A stretch of DNA of 64,000 bases, taken from the NCBI RefSeq assembly GCF_023065955.2, contig NW_026622863.1:42328177-42392176 (forward strand), written 5' to 3'. This stretch comes from Ursus arctos (lineage: Eukaryota > Chordata > Mammalia > Carnivora > Ursidae). Position 1 is the stretch's first letter; the number at the start of each line of letters is the position of its first letter. The notes beneath the pieces are model-generated. The model was given only the letters and a program-made list of their open reading frames with translations. It did no database searches and was not told where the DNA came from. The position numbers were made by a program, and so were the translations under genes. This document shows positions 63,213-64,000 of the stretch, piece by piece.

Positions 63213-64000
63213 ACGCCAACCACCTTTAAAGCTTCTATCCTTGGCTCCCCTCTTCCTGAGGGATACTCAAAAAATCCACCTCCTTGTACCCCATCACTTC
63301 CTCTCCAACAGTCTTGAATCCAACCAGAACAAGCATCAATATTCCCTGTATCCATGTTTATGTCCATCATAAGGAGCCTTAGATTCCCTGATCATCTCTC
63401 TTTTCAAACACTGCACTCCCCATCAGTTGGGTGTACCTGCCTCTCCTCCCTTCCCAAATCTTGACACTTTCTAGTTTGCCCTCTGGAATTCATAATTCAT
63501 TAATAACAAACCCTTCTTTTATCTCCAACCACTTCTTTGAATATTCCCTTCACCTTTGGGTCTAAGGAAAACTTGGCTCTCTCCAGAGGACTCTGCAGCC
63601 TCTTCAACATCTCCCTCTCCTACCCCCCACAGCCTTTGGCCACAGGGTCTGGAAGCAGGGCAGGTATCCTCCTTATTCTTATTACTTTCAGACTTTTCTC
63701 TCCTCCTCCTCCTCCTCCAAAAAAGCTCTAGCTTGGAATTTCATGCCATGAGATTATTTATAACTCACCACACCTCACTGTTGCTGACATCTACCAAATA
63801 CAGGATATTTCCCCCTATTTTTTGAAAACTTGAGCTCATGGCTCCTTCTCTGCAACACTACTGCACTTTTTTATTGCAGTTGCACTACATCCACACAGAT
63901 GAGCCTTGCTTACTCAGTCTAACCTGTATTTCTACTTTTCCCTCTCTTGTGGCTCGTTATCACCGATATACCGCAACGTTGTTATCCACCTCCCCCCCCC
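63213..64000. other. Non-coding stretch to window end
   Basis: Pyrimidine-rich, with a small CTC repeat near 63700-63720 and a terminal C run. No gene recognised. Confidence 0.45.

Overview
This is mammalian genomic DNA. The young SINEs are tRNA-Lys-derived carnivore SINEs (SINEC/Can-SINE) and the young LINEs are carnivore L1s. The SINE sequence style (GGCGCCTGGGTGGCTCAGTC head, TCTGTCAAATAAATAAATAAAATCTT tail read in two parts) fits an arctoid caniform such as a bear, panda, pinniped or mustelid. The species and chromosome cannot be fixed from this window. No prokaryotic gene, CRISPR array or operon is present.

Host genes. Two KRAB zinc-finger (KZNF) transcription units point towards each other. 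On the minus strand the coding exons of one gene can be assembled completely: start-codon exon 49273-49340 (ATG at 49281), KRAB-A exon 48154-48280 (127 bp), KRAB-B exon 47735-47830 (96 bp) and a single zinc-finger exon 40058-38386. All splice sites are GT/AG and phases match, giving 634 codons with 12 canonical C2H2 fingers. On the plus strand there is a CpG-rich promoter-like block (about 5.5-6.6 kb), a candidate first exon ending at 6008, a start-codon exon (27644-27729) and a 127-bp KRAB-A exon (29889-30015). No plus-strand KRAB-B or zinc-finger exon follows within the window, so this is an orphan or very long KRAB unit. The start-codon exons of the two units are visibly homologous, so the pair are inverted paralogues. 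No gene symbol is assigned; the linker and finger wording resembles KZNFs of the human 19q13.12 type.

Repeats fill most of the rest. Three near-full-length minus-strand L1s lie at 7786-14199, 19565-25568 and 49985-55962. Further L1 3' ends are at 1-1295 (+), 30738-31362 (-), 31363-32624 (-) and 32625-32962 (+), and there are many older L1 relics. About 18 SINECs are present, many with clear target-site duplications (TSDs). Also seen are MIR fragments, a Tigger-type DNA transposon with a nested SINE (45758-46285), three MLT1-like LTRs, and a decayed gammaretrovirus-like (ERV1) relic at about 56.0-60.95 kb. The ERV1 LTR ends directly in poly(A).

Layout: 0-5 kb repeats; 5.5-6.6 kb promoter; 7-26 kb two antisense L1s within the plus-strand unit's intron; 27.6-30 kb start and KRAB-A exons; 30.4-36 kb L1/SINE debris; 38.4-49.3 kb minus-strand KZNF gene; 50-56 kb L1 in the gene's first intron; 56-61 kb ERV; 61-64 kb old repeats. 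KZNF proteins typically recruit KAP1/TRIM28 to silence transposons, so this is a repeat-dense KZNF cluster segment. I found no convincing previously undescribed system. The points most worth checking are the orphan KRAB-A, the duplicated L1 promoter unit, a TGA shared by two L1 ORF2 copies, and the poly(A)-ended ERV.
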